A stretch of 24,914 nt of DNA from CAYLOP01 sp964385305 (GCA_964385305.1 CAYLOP010000032.1:1-24914), one strand, 5' to 3'; positions 14,522-22,540 are shown, counted from the stretch's first letter. Numbers and translations are program-made. Notes: generated by a model from the sequence alone, not told the origin.

Positions 14522-16640
14522 GGGAAGCTCCTGATCCCTTGTCATCAGCCATGATCGCTTTCTGGATAACCCGCAGCAATGGACCTTGCTGCTCAAAGCC
14601 CCCTTCCCCAAGCTCGCTGAGCCCCAAGAATATCCCATGCCTGCAACGCTGGATCAAGCCCTGCGTGAGCACAAAGAGTGCTTCATTGCGGGTGCGAGTC
14701 TCATCTACATCCGTCCATGGGTCTCCGATCTTCCATGCCCTGCTGAGCACATAGGGATGAGTCAGCGGTTGGTAGAGCCGCTCCCACCAGCCCGTACCAC
14801 CGATATCCAACCAAAATTGATAATCAACAGGGCGGTTGCTCATCAGGAAGGTATGCGCCGGTGCGAGCAGGATGGCATCCAGCGTTTGCACCTCCCAACT
14901 GCGCACGTACTGCGATGCGACCAATCCCTCCTGTACCATTTTGACATAGATCCGGCCCGTCTCGCCTGACCGTGTTGGGAAATGCTCTCCCAATGCCCAA
15001 CGAAACTTGCGCACGGATTCGATCAAATTCGCTGCCACAGTGCCAGCGTCGTGGCTTGCGTGGAATCTGAAACCGCTTTGAGAGAGGACCTCTCCAAAAA
15101 GCCGCGCTAGGAAGTGATCTAAGGGCAGCGCCTCATCGCTGTTATACGCCTCCAGCCACGTCCTCAGGCGTTCGTAGCGTTCACCCAGCGTGAAGGTGAT
15201 TCGCTCCTGCTTTTCCATCTTGAGAGGTGTGAAGGATTCTAGCGTGAGGAGGCCGTCCCGTTTGCGGTAGAGGATCTTCGACAAGAGATGCGCACGTACC
15301 AGATCCATGCCTTCAATCGCCATCATCAACGCGTAGGCGACCTCCGGTTGACTCGGCGAGATCTGCCATTCAGGATGCGCCAAGCAAGCCAACGTAAGCA
15401 AGCAACGTGTTGGTGGCTCTTCACGTAACGCTCGTGATGGTCGATGCGAACGAACTGGAAGGGCATGCCGCTCGAGTAAGTTGGATAACGTGAACCGCAA
15501 GGCATCCGACATGAAAGGGGCAAGAACCGCAATCTCACCAGGAGGCGTGCCGTGTTGGTGAACCAAGTCAGCGATCTGATCTGCAGCCCATCCCAGCATT
15601 TGGGGGTGGTAGCGGTGGAATTCGAAGTTCAGGGCACCGCGAGCGTCCTCAGGAACATGTTCGGCTTCTCGATCCATGGCGCGCGCCAATCTCGCCCCGA
15701 GCGCTTGAACCGGGCGAGAGGTTACAAAGGATTGCTGGAAGTGAACGTGCTCACTGCATTGCTGTTTAAGCGCATGAGCCGACTGTGGATCCGCACCCAG
15801 GAAGCGTCGATACCCCCCGCCGCTGTCATAGATCACCAAAGCCGATTCGGCTTGCGACAACCATTTTGAAAGCAGGTCATGGGCAACCGGCGTGTCCTCT
15901 TCGACATTGTCTGCCAGAATGTGTTGCGCACGCTCTCCCAGGTAGCGCTGCACGTGTGGGAGCGGCCAAAGATATTCCAGGAAGATGTTTACCTGGAGGG
16001 AGAAATCCAGGAGATTGTTTTCGAAACACATTTCACGGAATGCGGAGGCGCAAATTTGCGCCTCATCATAGACGCGCTTCTGGCTCTCATCACCGATCCA
16101 GGCTGCCTTCATGCGATCACCGATCTCGGTGTGAGGGAAACCGACAACCGCGGCTTTGTTTAGGTTATCAAGGATCTGGCTGTAGAGGCGATTGCGTTCG
16201 AGCGTGATATTTGAGAAGAATTCCTGATCAAGGTATGGCTGGACGACCTGCGCCATGTAGTATTGGGCGGTCTCCAGGGTCAGAAAGGTAGGCGGGCTGT
16301 CTGGGTCGCAGAATCCCGCCTTCCCGGCGATCAAGGGCCAAAACAACGCCACCATCCGACGGGCAAGTCCGCCGAGGGTCACCAGCGTCACCTGGCCGCC
16401 TGCAGGCACATCCGGCTGTTGCAAAGCTTCTGCATAGGGACTTCCCAGCGTGCGCTGTGGGAGGAGGATGAGAATCCTATCCGCCCGGACCCCGCTCTCA
16501 AGCATGTGCAGAAGCCGAGTCACGCCGGCCGTGGTCTTTCCACTCCCCGGCGGACCTTCAAGAAAGGTTGTGCCGCGGTAGGGTGCTGTGACAATACGCT
16601 GCTGTTCTTCGCTGAGATTGTCGATTGTTATGAGGGTCAT
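14514..16640 (-). CDS. Degenerate SF1 helicase, AddB-like subunit without nuclease
   Basis: This 708-residue protein begins like a UvrD helicase, with EEQQRIVTAP (Q-motif region) and an intact Walker A, GPPGSGKT (29-36). The later motifs are degraded. Where DExQD is expected it reads ADNVEED (about 243-249). Where GD..Q..Y is expected it reads GADPQSA (about 282-288). Where motif VI (LTRAR) is expected it reads LTQGLIQRCR. This retention of Walker A with loss of the other motifs is the state known for AddB, whose N-terminal helicase is inactive and serves DNA scanning. Unlike AddB there is no C-terminal nuclease or cysteine cluster. A separate small gene two positions downstream supplies one. 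It is the first gene of the operon, its stop overlaps the UvrD-like gene, and a possible -10 (TATCAT, 16685-16680, minus strand) lies upstream. Confidence 0.8.
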   Translation of the reverse strand: MTLITIDNLSEEQQRIVTAPYRGTTFLEGPPGSGKTTAGVTRLLHMLESGVRADRILILLPQRTLGSPYAEALQQPDVPAGGQVTLVTLGGLARRMVALFWPLIAGKAGFCDPDSPPTFLTLETAQYYMAQVVQPYLDQEFFSNITLERNRLYSQILDNLNKAAVVGFPHTEIGDRMKAAWIGDESQKRVYDEAQICASAFREMCFENNLLDFSLQVNIFLEYLWPLPHVQRYLGERAQHILADNVEEDTPVAHDLLSKWLSQAESALVIYDSGGGYRRFLGADPQSAHALKQQCSEHVHFQQSFVTSRPVQALGARLARAMDREAEHVPEDARGALNFEFHRYHPQMLGWAADQIADLVHQHGTPPGEIAVLAPFMSDALRFTLSNLLERHALPVRSHRPSRALREEPPTRCLLTLACLAHPEWQISPSQPEVAYALMMAIEGMDLVRAHLLSKILYRKRDGLLTLESFTPLKMEKQERITFTLGERYERLRTWLEAYNSDEALPLDHFLARLFGEVLSQSGFRFHASHDAGTVAANLIESVRKFRWALGEHFPTRSGETGRIYVKMVQEGLVASQYVRSWEVQTLDAILLAPAHTFLMSNRPVDYQFWLDIGGTGWWERLYQPLTHPYVLSRAWKIGDPWTDVDETRTRNEALFVLTQGLIQRCRHGIFLGLSELGEGGFEQQGPLLRVIQKAIMADDKGSGASHV

Positions 16641-16756
16641 TTTGCCGTCGATCCGGTTGAAACGCTAACAAGCGAGCTAATGATACAGCAGATTGGGACA
16701 GTTGACACGGTAGAGGGTGAGAAATGGCGAGATGGCACTTTGATGTTGGGCTATCC

Positions 16757-16785
16757 TAGACAGAATGATCCGCCTACGATAAAAT
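16757..16785 (+). promoter_or_regulatory. Promoter of rpsT
   Basis: TAGACA (16757-16762) and TAAAAT (16780-16785) are separated by exactly 17 bp. The start site would be near 16791, giving a leader of about 30 nt that includes GGAGG at 16812-16816. Confidence 0.65.
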
Positions 16786-16821
16786 AGACACTTGTGAGAA
16801 TATTCGTCCTCGGAGGACATT

Positions 16822-17094
16822 TTGGCTAATACAGAATCAGCGAAGAAGCGAATACGGCAGAACGTCAAACGCCGTGACCGAAACCGTGTTTACCGCACAC
16901 GGGCACGAACCTACATCAAGCGTGCTCGAGTTGCTCTCGTAACAGGTGAAGTCGACGCAGCGGCGAGTGCAGTGCAATTGGCGGCCATTGAACTAGACCG
17001 CGCGGCAAGTAAGGGTGTAATCCACCGAAACAACGCCGCTCGCCGCAAGGGCCGCCTTATGAAGCAATTAGCAGCGCTTAAGAAACTATCCTAG
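16822..17094 (+). CDS. rpsT: 30S ribosomal protein S20
   Basis: This is a 90-residue, highly basic protein with the S20 signature at the N-terminus (MANTESAKKRIRQNVKRR) and the conserved ending HRNNAARRKGRLMKQL. S20 binds 16S rRNA at the base of the small subunit early in assembly. The start codon is TTG at 16822, with GGAGG five nt upstream. No ATG or GTG alternative would keep the conserved N-terminus. E. coli rpsT also starts with UUG, where the weak start codon takes part in autoregulation. The same logic may apply here. The gene has its own promoter and terminator and lies divergently from the helicase operon and upstream of argS. Confidence 0.97.
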   Translation: MANTESAKKRIRQNVKRRDRNRVYRTRARTYIKRARVALVTGEVDAAASAVQLAAIELDRAASKGVIHRNNAARRKGRLMKQLAALKKLS

Positions 17095-17128
17095 CTGCAG
17101 AGATGCGGTTAGGCTGTCGTGTGCAACC

Positions 17129-17157
17129 CACGACGCACCTATTGGTGCGTCGTGTTT
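17129..17157 (+). terminator. Terminator of rpsT
   Basis: An 11-bp perfect stem (CACGACGCACC at 17129-17139 with GGTGCGTCGTG at 17144-17154) closes a TATT loop and is followed by a short TTT. It lies 35 nt after the stop and just upstream of the argS promoter. Confidence 0.8.
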
Positions 17158-17182
17158 GCGTCTAACCCTTGCGTGCTATAAT
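17155..17182 (+). promoter_or_regulatory. Promoter of argS with extended -10
   Basis: TGCTATAAT (17174-17182) is a perfect extended -10. TTTGCG (17155-17160) is a weak -35 at 16 bp. The start would be near 17189, about 17 nt before the argS ATG. The -35 overlaps the short T-run of the rpsT terminator. Confidence 0.7.
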
Positions 17183-17205
17183 CCAGTCTGTTGAGGAATC
17201 GGTCC

Positions 17206-18969
17206 ATGTTCAAACGCGAGTTCGCCCAAGCCAACGAGATCATACAGCAGCACATCCAGCAATACGCCCCCGTCATGGAGCCGATAAGCTGGCTGCCAAC
17301 GCCGTTTAAGGGTTCGTGGGGATTCGGCAGCAACGTATGTTTTCAGGTTGCAGCCGCCGAAGCCCGTTCGGGCAAGCGCTTCAACGTCCCTGAGCGCGCG
17401 CAGGAGATCGCCGAAGCCCTCGTGGAGAAGATCGAGAACGAAGTGGGTTTTGCGCATGTCGCGGCAGAGAGCGGCTATCTCAACCTTTACATCGATCCCG
17501 ATGTCTATGCGCAGCGCGTGCTCGAAGCCGTACTGGATGGGGAAACGCTTTTTGGGAAGGGCGACCCCCAAGATGAGCGGGTGATGGTGGAATATTCTCA
17601 GCCCAACACCCATAAAGCTTTTCATGTTGGACACCTCCGCAACGTCATACTTGGCGGTGCAATGTCGAATATCCTCGAGTATGCCGGGTACCCCACGGTA
17701 CGGGCTAATTACATCGGCGACATCGGTTGGCATGTGATCAAATGGATCTGGTGTTACATGCGCTTCCACGCCGGCGAGGAGCCTCACGGCGATCGCACGC
17801 GCTGGATGCAAGATATCTACGCCGAAGCGACCCGACTCGTGGAAAATAATCCCGAATACGAGGCTGAAGCCCGCACGATTTTCGCACGCTGGGAGGCAAA
17901 CGATCCGGAGATCCAAGCTCTTTGGGAGGTGACGCGCCAGTGGAGCCTTGAAGGTTTCAATGAGATCTACGAGATCTTAGGCGAGCATTTCGACGTCTTC
18001 TTCTTCGAAAGCGAGGTTGAAAAGCCAGGGAAGAAACTTGTCGAGGATCTCATCGCACGCGGCCTGGCGATCGACGAAAGGTCCAGCGGCGGACCCGTCG
18101 TCGTCAAGCTAGACGAGCTCCTGGGATACGAGAAAGAGACGTATCGCGTATTGGTCGCGCTTCGAAGTGACGGCACCTCGCTCTACGCCACCAAAGACCT
18201 TCCACTTGCGATCCGGAAATTCGAGGAGTGGGACATCGACCGCTCGATCTACGTCATCGACGTGCGCCAATCCTTGTATCTTCGCCAGATCTTCAAGCTG
18301 CTGGAACTCATGGGATTTGAGCAAGGGCGCAATTGCTACCACCTCTCTTACGAGATCGTCAATTTGCCTGGAAATGTCACGATGTCTTCACGAGAGGGTA
18401 CAGTCGTCTACTTCGAGGATTTACTCGCCGAAGCCATTGCACGCGCAACACAGATCGTAGAAGAGAAGAATCCCCTTCTCGATGACGAAATAAAGCACGA
18501 GGTTGCGAAGATCGTTGCGCTTGGTGCCCTCAAGTACCCGATGTTATCCGTCGATAACAACAAGGTAGCCACTTTTGATTGGGATCGAGCGTTGGACTTC
18601 GAAGGTCAGGCCGCGCCTTATATCCAATACGCTCACGTTCGGGCAAACAGCATTCTCTCGAAGTTCGACGGTGAACTCGAAGCGACTCCACTCAATTACG
18701 AATTGACGCCGCAAGAGATCGCGCTCCTCGACAGGATCTCGCGTTTTCCCGACGAAGTTCGAAGGAGCGCCAAGGAATACAAGCCGCTTACGATTGCTAA
18801 CTATGCTTATGATCTGGCGAAGACCTTTACCGATTTCTACCAGCAATGTCCCGTATTGAAGGCCGATGAAACGGTGCGCGGTTTTCGCCTGAGGCTCACA
18901 GCAGCAGCACGTAAGACGCTTGCTCTCACACTTAGCTTGATGGGCATCCAGGCTCCACAAGTTATGTAA
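17206..18969 (+). CDS. argS: Arginyl-tRNA synthetase
   Basis: This is a 587-residue class I aminoacyl-tRNA synthetase that charges tRNA-Arg with arginine and ATP. The N-terminal Add1 domain (about 1-115), which contacts the tRNA elbow, is followed by the Rossmann core. The HIGH box reads HVGH within the typical KAFHVGHLRN. The KMSKS-equivalent loop reads MSSREG, a normal ArgRS deviation. The anticodon-binding helical domain closes the protein, from about 460 onward (QYAHVRANSIL... FTDFYQQCPVL). ATG 17206 is preferred, with GAGGA about 8-9 nt upstream. An in-frame TTG at 17191 lies almost at the predicted transcription start and has no ribosome binding site. A strong terminator follows. The assignment is secure. 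Confidence 0.97.
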   Translation: MFKREFAQANEIIQQHIQQYAPVMEPISWLPTPFKGSWGFGSNVCFQVAAAEARSGKRFNVPERAQEIAEALVEKIENEVGFAHVAAESGYLNLYIDPDVYAQRVLEAVLDGETLFGKGDPQDERVMVEYSQPNTHKAFHVGHLRNVILGGAMSNILEYAGYPTVRANYIGDIGWHVIKWIWCYMRFHAGEEPHGDRTRWMQDIYAEATRLVENNPEYEAEARTIFARWEANDPEIQALWEVTRQWSLEGFNEIYEILGEHFDVFFFESEVEKPGKKLVEDLIARGLAIDERSSGGPVVVKLDELLGYEKETYRVLVALRSDGTSLYATKDLPLAIRKFEEWDIDRSIYVIDVRQSLYLRQIFKLLELMGFEQGRNCYHLSYEIVNLPGNVTMSSREGTVVYFEDLLAEAIARATQIVEEKNPLLDDEIKHEVAKIVALGALKYPMLSVDNNKVATFDWDRALDFEGQAAPYIQYAHVRANSILSKFDGELEATPLNYELTPQEIALLDRISRFPDEVRRSAKEYKPLTIANYAYDLAKTFTDFYQQCPVLKADETVRGFRLRLTAAARKTLALTLSLMGIQAPQVM

Positions 18970-18977
18970 CGAGAAAT

Positions 18978-19003
18978 CGACCGCCATATCGGGCGGTCGT
19001 TTT
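18978..19003 (+). terminator. Terminator of argS
   Basis: CGACCGCC (18978-18985) pairs perfectly with GGCGGTCG (18992-18999) around a 6-nt loop and is followed by TTTTAATAA. It lies 9 nt after the argS stop codon. Confidence 0.9.
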
Positions 19004-19044
19004 AATAAGAACAACACATGAGAGAAAGGGGTTTTGATAAGACT

Positions 19045-20367
19045 ATGGAACGACAACGAATTCTCATCATGGGCGCAGCAGGACGTGACTTCCACAACTT
19101 CAACACTTATTTTCGCGATAACCCATCGTATGAAGTCGTGGCATTCACGGCAACCCAAATCCCCAACATTGAAGGGCGAATATATCCACCTGAACTGGCT
19201 GGTTCAGCCTATCCTAAAGGGATCCCCATTTATCCTGAAGCGCAGCTTGAAGAGTTAATTCGAGAACATCGCATCGACCAAGTAATCTTTGCCTACAGCG
19301 ATGTTCCCCACGAGTACGTCATGCATAAGGCTTCAAAGGTTCTAGCCGTCGGACCAGACTTCCGTTTGATGGGCACACACAACACGCAGGTGAAGTCTGT
19401 GAAGCCTGTCATTGCCGTTTGCGCAGTTCGTACAGGGAGCGGAAAGAGTCAAACCAGCCGCAAGGTCACCGAGATCTTGCGAGGGATGGGTTACAGCGTC
19501 GCAGCCATTCGTCATCCGATGCCCTATGGTGACCTTACCAAGCAGGTCGTGCAGCGTTTTGTCACTTATGAAGATCTTGAAAAACACGAGTGCACCATCG
19601 AGGAACGCGAGGAGTACGAGCCTCACATCGATCGCGGTGTGATCGTCTATGCCGGTGTGGACTATGAACGCATCTTACGTCAAGCCGAGGCTGAAGTCGA
19701 TATCATCCTGTGGGATGGCGGCAACAACGACCTCTCGTTCTACAAACCGGATATGCTTATCGTCGTTGTCGACCCGCACAGGCCAGGCCATGAAATCTCC
19801 TATCACCCCGGCGAAGCGAATGTGATCGCGGCTGACGTGCTCCTCATCAACAAGGTGTCCACGGCGTCGAACGAAGCCGTGCTGAAAGTTCGCGAGAACC
19901 TGATGGCGATCAATCCCGACGCCATTATCCTGGAAGCTGCCTCTCCGATCTTCGTGGAGGATCCCGATGCCATTCGCGGTAAGCGAGTGCTCGTTGTCGA
20001 AGATGGTCCCACACTTACGCATGGCGGGATGGCCTACGGCGCAGGCTGGATCGCTGCCAAGAGATTCGGCGCCGGCAAGATCGTTGACCCCCGCCCCTAT
20101 GCCGTTGGAAGCATCAAAGCCACCTATGAAAAATACCCCACCACCGGCGATGTCCTTCCAGCCATGGGATATGGAGAGGCACAGATGCACGAGCTCGAAA
20201 CCACCATCAATGGTGCAGATGTCGACCTGGTCTTGATCGGAACCCCGATTGACCTGGGCCGGCTGCTCAAGCTCAATAAACCTTCGCAACGCATACGCTA
20301 CGAGCTGCAGGTAATCGGTCAGCCAACACTAGCCGAATTGATCGAGAAGAAGTTCGGCCGCAAATAG
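19045..20367 (+). CDS. COG2403-type predicted GTPase (cyclic 2,3-diphosphoglycerate synthetase-like)
   Basis: This is a 440-residue protein of the COG2403 family. It opens with a Rossmann-like module (RILIMGAAGRDFHNFN, then FTATQIPNIEGRIYPPELAG). A P-loop follows in RTGSGKSQTSRKV at about 134-146, then a MinD/dethiobiotin-synthetase-like core with WDGGNND, VVDPHRPG and LINKV. A second nucleotide-binding-like stretch includes LTHGGMAYGAG. The best-known relatives make cyclic 2,3-diphosphoglycerate in methanogens. Bacterial members are common in Chloroflexota and their reaction is not established, so the substrate is left open. The start at 19045 puts the conserved core close to the N-terminus, as in relatives. 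The frame can be extended to ATG 19018, but that start has no ribosome binding site. The gene ends 5 nt before the methyltransferase gene, suggesting one transcript. Confidence 0.85.
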   Translation: MERQRILIMGAAGRDFHNFNTYFRDNPSYEVVAFTATQIPNIEGRIYPPELAGSAYPKGIPIYPEAQLEELIREHRIDQVIFAYSDVPHEYVMHKASKVLAVGPDFRLMGTHNTQVKSVKPVIAVCAVRTGSGKSQTSRKVTEILRGMGYSVAAIRHPMPYGDLTKQVVQRFVTYEDLEKHECTIEEREEYEPHIDRGVIVYAGVDYERILRQAEAEVDIILWDGGNNDLSFYKPDMLIVVVDPHRPGHEISYHPGEANVIAADVLLINKVSTASNEAVLKVRENLMAINPDAIILEAASPIFVEDPDAIRGKRVLVVEDGPTLTHGGMAYGAGWIAAKRFGAGKIVDPRPYAVGSIKATYEKYPTTGDVLPAMGYGEAQMHELETTINGADVDLVLIGTPIDLGRLLKLNKPSQRIRYELQVIGQPTLAELIEKKFGRK

Positions 20368-20372
20368 CCCTT

Positions 20373-21692
20373 ATGTCGAAAGAGACACACAACCGTTCCT
20401 TCGCGCGTTTGCAATGGGATAGCCGCCGAGAAACAGAATTCGAGGCGGCCATCCTCGAACGTCGTTCGGTAGTTGGAGCAGGCGAGAAAACGACCCACGA
20501 GCTGGCGCCCAACCTACTGATCCAGGGCGACAACCTCGGCGTGATGGCTGCACTCCTGCCACAGTGGCGGGACAAAATTGACCTGATTTACATTGACCCT
20601 CCCTTTCTCACCGGGAACGCCTATGCCGCTCGCATTGGGCGCGGTGAAGATTCCCGTCGCCCTTCCGAGTGGCAGACTGTCGACGGCTACCGCGACGCAT
20701 GGGAGGATGGCGCCGACTATCTAGACATGCTCTACCCCAGGTTGAAACTCATGTATACACTCCTGGCGCCCACGGGTACGCTCTACCTTCATCTCGATTG
20801 GCATGCCTCCGCCTATGGACGGGTCCTGCTCGATGAGATCTTTGGCTCCGACCGACTGCTCAACGAGATTATCTGGGTCTACCACGGTCCTTCCCCCATT
20901 CGCTCTGCATTCAAGCGCAAGCACGACACCATCCTGGTGTATACCAAAAGCAACCATTACACCTTCAACGCCGACGCCGTACGCGTGCCATATGCATCTT
21001 CGACCGTGAAGACATTTGCCAGCTCACGCAAAGCAGGTTTTGGTAAAATTCCCGATCTCGAACGCGGCAAGGTACCCGAGGATTGGTGGTATTTTCCTGT
21101 CGTCGCTCGCCTGCACAAAGAGCGCACAGGCTACCCAACACAGAAACCAGAGGCGCTGGCGGAACGCATTATCCGAGCATCCAGCCATCCTGGCGATATC
21201 GTCGCCGACTTCTTCGGTGGATCCGGTACAACCGCAGCCGTCGCCGATAGACTCGATCGCCGTTGGATAACCTGTGATCACCAGGATATGGCGCTCCATA
21301 AAACCTATCGCCGCCTGCTGCTGCATGAACCCACGCCACACTTCTCCGTGTGGTCAACACTGCAAGAGATGGCACCGCACACGCTCAAACCTGCAATCGA
21401 GATCGAGCAATCCGAACTGAATGTCGAGGTCACGTTAATAGGGTTGCTGGGTGGTGATCCTGAAAGCCGGGGGAATCTGAGTGAGCTAGACTTGTGGGAG
21501 ATCGACTGGAATTTCGACGGGAGCACCTTCCACAGCCAATCACAAGCTGTACGCTTGTGGCAAGAAGACACCGTACCTTCCAGGCTTTCCCATACTTATT
21601 CCACCTCCGGGGAGCGTGCCATCTGCGTGCGCTTGGCCGATTCCAAGGGCAACTACGGGACGGCTGTGAAGAAACTCAGCCTCAGCGCCTAG
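20373..21692 (+). CDS. Solitary beta-class DNA methyltransferase with a PKD-like C-terminal domain
   Basis: This 439-residue enzyme has the catalytic motif IV as IDPPF (74-78) near the N-terminus and the S-adenosylmethionine motif I as DFFGGSGTTAA (279-289) near the end of the core. That order defines the beta class of amino (N6-adenine or N4-cytosine) methyltransferases, as in type III Mod proteins. The TGYPTQKPEAL stretch (252-262) is typical of this group. The segment between about 90 and 240 should carry target recognition. Residues from about 345 to 437 form an extra beta-rich domain (WEIDWNFDG...HTYSTSGERAICVRLADSKGN) that resembles a PKD/Ig fold. No restriction endonuclease gene is nearby, so it is an orphan or regulatory methyltransferase. 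It follows the COG2403 gene by 5 nt, so the two are probably co-transcribed. The target sequence cannot be predicted. Confidence 0.9.
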   Translation: MSKETHNRSFARLQWDSRRETEFEAAILERRSVVGAGEKTTHELAPNLLIQGDNLGVMAALLPQWRDKIDLIYIDPPFLTGNAYAARIGRGEDSRRPSEWQTVDGYRDAWEDGADYLDMLYPRLKLMYTLLAPTGTLYLHLDWHASAYGRVLLDEIFGSDRLLNEIIWVYHGPSPIRSAFKRKHDTILVYTKSNHYTFNADAVRVPYASSTVKTFASSRKAGFGKIPDLERGKVPEDWWYFPVVARLHKERTGYPTQKPEALAERIIRASSHPGDIVADFFGGSGTTAAVADRLDRRWITCDHQDMALHKTYRRLLLHEPTPHFSVWSTLQEMAPHTLKPAIEIEQSELNVEVTLIGLLGGDPESRGNLSELDLWEIDWNFDGSTFHSQSQAVRLWQEDTVPSRLSHTYSTSGERAICVRLADSKGNYGTAVKKLSLSA

Positions 21693-21763
21693 CCGCATTG
21701 CTCCCATCCGACCATTTCATCCCCGCGCAAATCCAAGCCTTTTTTTCATAGATCAGATTCGGA

Positions 21764-21790
21764 GAAAAATAAAAACGCCCTTGCGAGCGT
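21764..21790 (-). terminator. Terminator of the response-regulator gene
   Basis: On the minus strand ACGCTC (21790-21785) pairs with GGGCGT (21780-21775) around a GCAA tetraloop and is followed by a long T-rich run (TTTTATTTTT). It lies 26 nt after the regulator stop. The convergent methyltransferase gene has no clear terminator of its own. Confidence 0.88.
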
Positions 21791-21815
21791 CTTGGAGGTA
21801 AGGCACAACTTGGTG

Positions 21816-22487
21816 TTATTTCTTCTGAGGGATATCCATGCGATAGCCCATCCCCCGAATCGTTTTCAAGAAACAAGGTCGTTTTGGATCGGGTTCGATC
21901 GCCTGGCGAAGCCAACTCATGTGTACATCCAACGTGCGCGTATCGCCCACATAGTCGGTATGCCACACGATACGGATGAGGCGTTTGCGTGTCATCAAGC
22001 GTCCCGGATTGTGAAGGAACACTTCAAGCAGCTGTGTGAGCTTGGGGGTCATGCGGGTTTCCTTGCCAAGGCAGTTAACTTTGCACTGCGCGAGGTTGAG
22101 TTTAATCGGACCGGCTTCGACATTGTAACTTTCATCTCCAGGAAGGAGGCGAGCTACCCTATTGAGCAGCTTACGTGGTGTGAATGGATACACGAGCGTC
22201 ACACTCGCCCCGCTGCCTGGGTCGAGCCGGCTTCCTTCTGGTGAAACCAGAATAATTGGTACCCCATCTAGTTCTGCGCGGGTCCTGCGGCACATGCGTG
22301 CACCGCTGGTTTTCATGGAAGCGGCATCGAGGATAATCAGATCTGTATTCCGCTTGGTTGCCGAAGCAAGAGCGGTTTCAACCTTATGAAATACTTTGAC
22401 AGCGTACCCTTTTCGTTCTAGCGCGGAATTGAAGGATGGTGCGTTTGCACGCCCACTCTCGATCAATAGAATTTTAGCTGTCGTCAT
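21816..22487 (-). CDS. OmpR/PhoB-type regulator with atypical receiver domain
   Basis: This 223-residue protein has an N-terminal receiver-like domain (about 4-115) and a C-terminal winged-helix DNA-binding domain (about 126-216). The latter has the usual OmpR pattern (MTPKLTQLLEVFLHNPGRLMTRKRLIRIVW, then RTLDVHMSWLRQAIE and IRGMGYRM). The receiver keeps the phosphoacceptor-position D54 (ILDAAS) and S82. The paired acidic residues that hold Mg2+ are replaced by E10-S11, and the invariant Lys before Pro-Phe is Tyr100 (VYPF). Normal phosphorylation is therefore doubtful, and it may be constitutive or respond differently. GAGGA about 7 nt upstream supports the start. No histidine kinase gene is adjacent. 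It has its own promoter and terminator. Targets are unknown. Confidence 0.9.
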   Translation of the reverse strand: MTTAKILLIESGRANAPSFNSALERKGYAVKVFHKVETALASATKRNTDLIILDAASMKTSGARMCRRTRAELDGVPIILVSPEGSRLDPGSGASVTLVYPFTPRKLLNRVARLLPGDESYNVEAGPIKLNLAQCKVNCLGKETRMTPKLTQLLEVFLHNPGRLMTRKRLIRIVWHTDYVGDTRTLDVHMSWLRQAIEPDPKRPCFLKTIRGMGYRMDIPQKK

Positions 22488-22540
22488 GGATGGATCCTCA
22501 CGTAAAAAAGCCTCTCCCCCGGCTGTCGTCCTTCCAGGCC

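Noticed and set aside
14522..14638. N-terminal extension of the UvrD-like helicase
   Set aside because: The added 39 residues overlap the upstream gene by over 100 nt and look unlike a helicase N-terminus. The ATG at 14521 has AGGAG at good spacing.
17095..17205. T-box leader upstream of argS
   Set aside because: The interval is only about 110 nt, is filled by the rpsT terminator and an extended -10 promoter, and has no T-box sequence.
20373..21692. Type III restriction-modification system
   Set aside because: The Mod-like methyltransferase has no Res helicase-nuclease gene beside it. The neighbours are a COG2403 GTPase and a convergent regulator.
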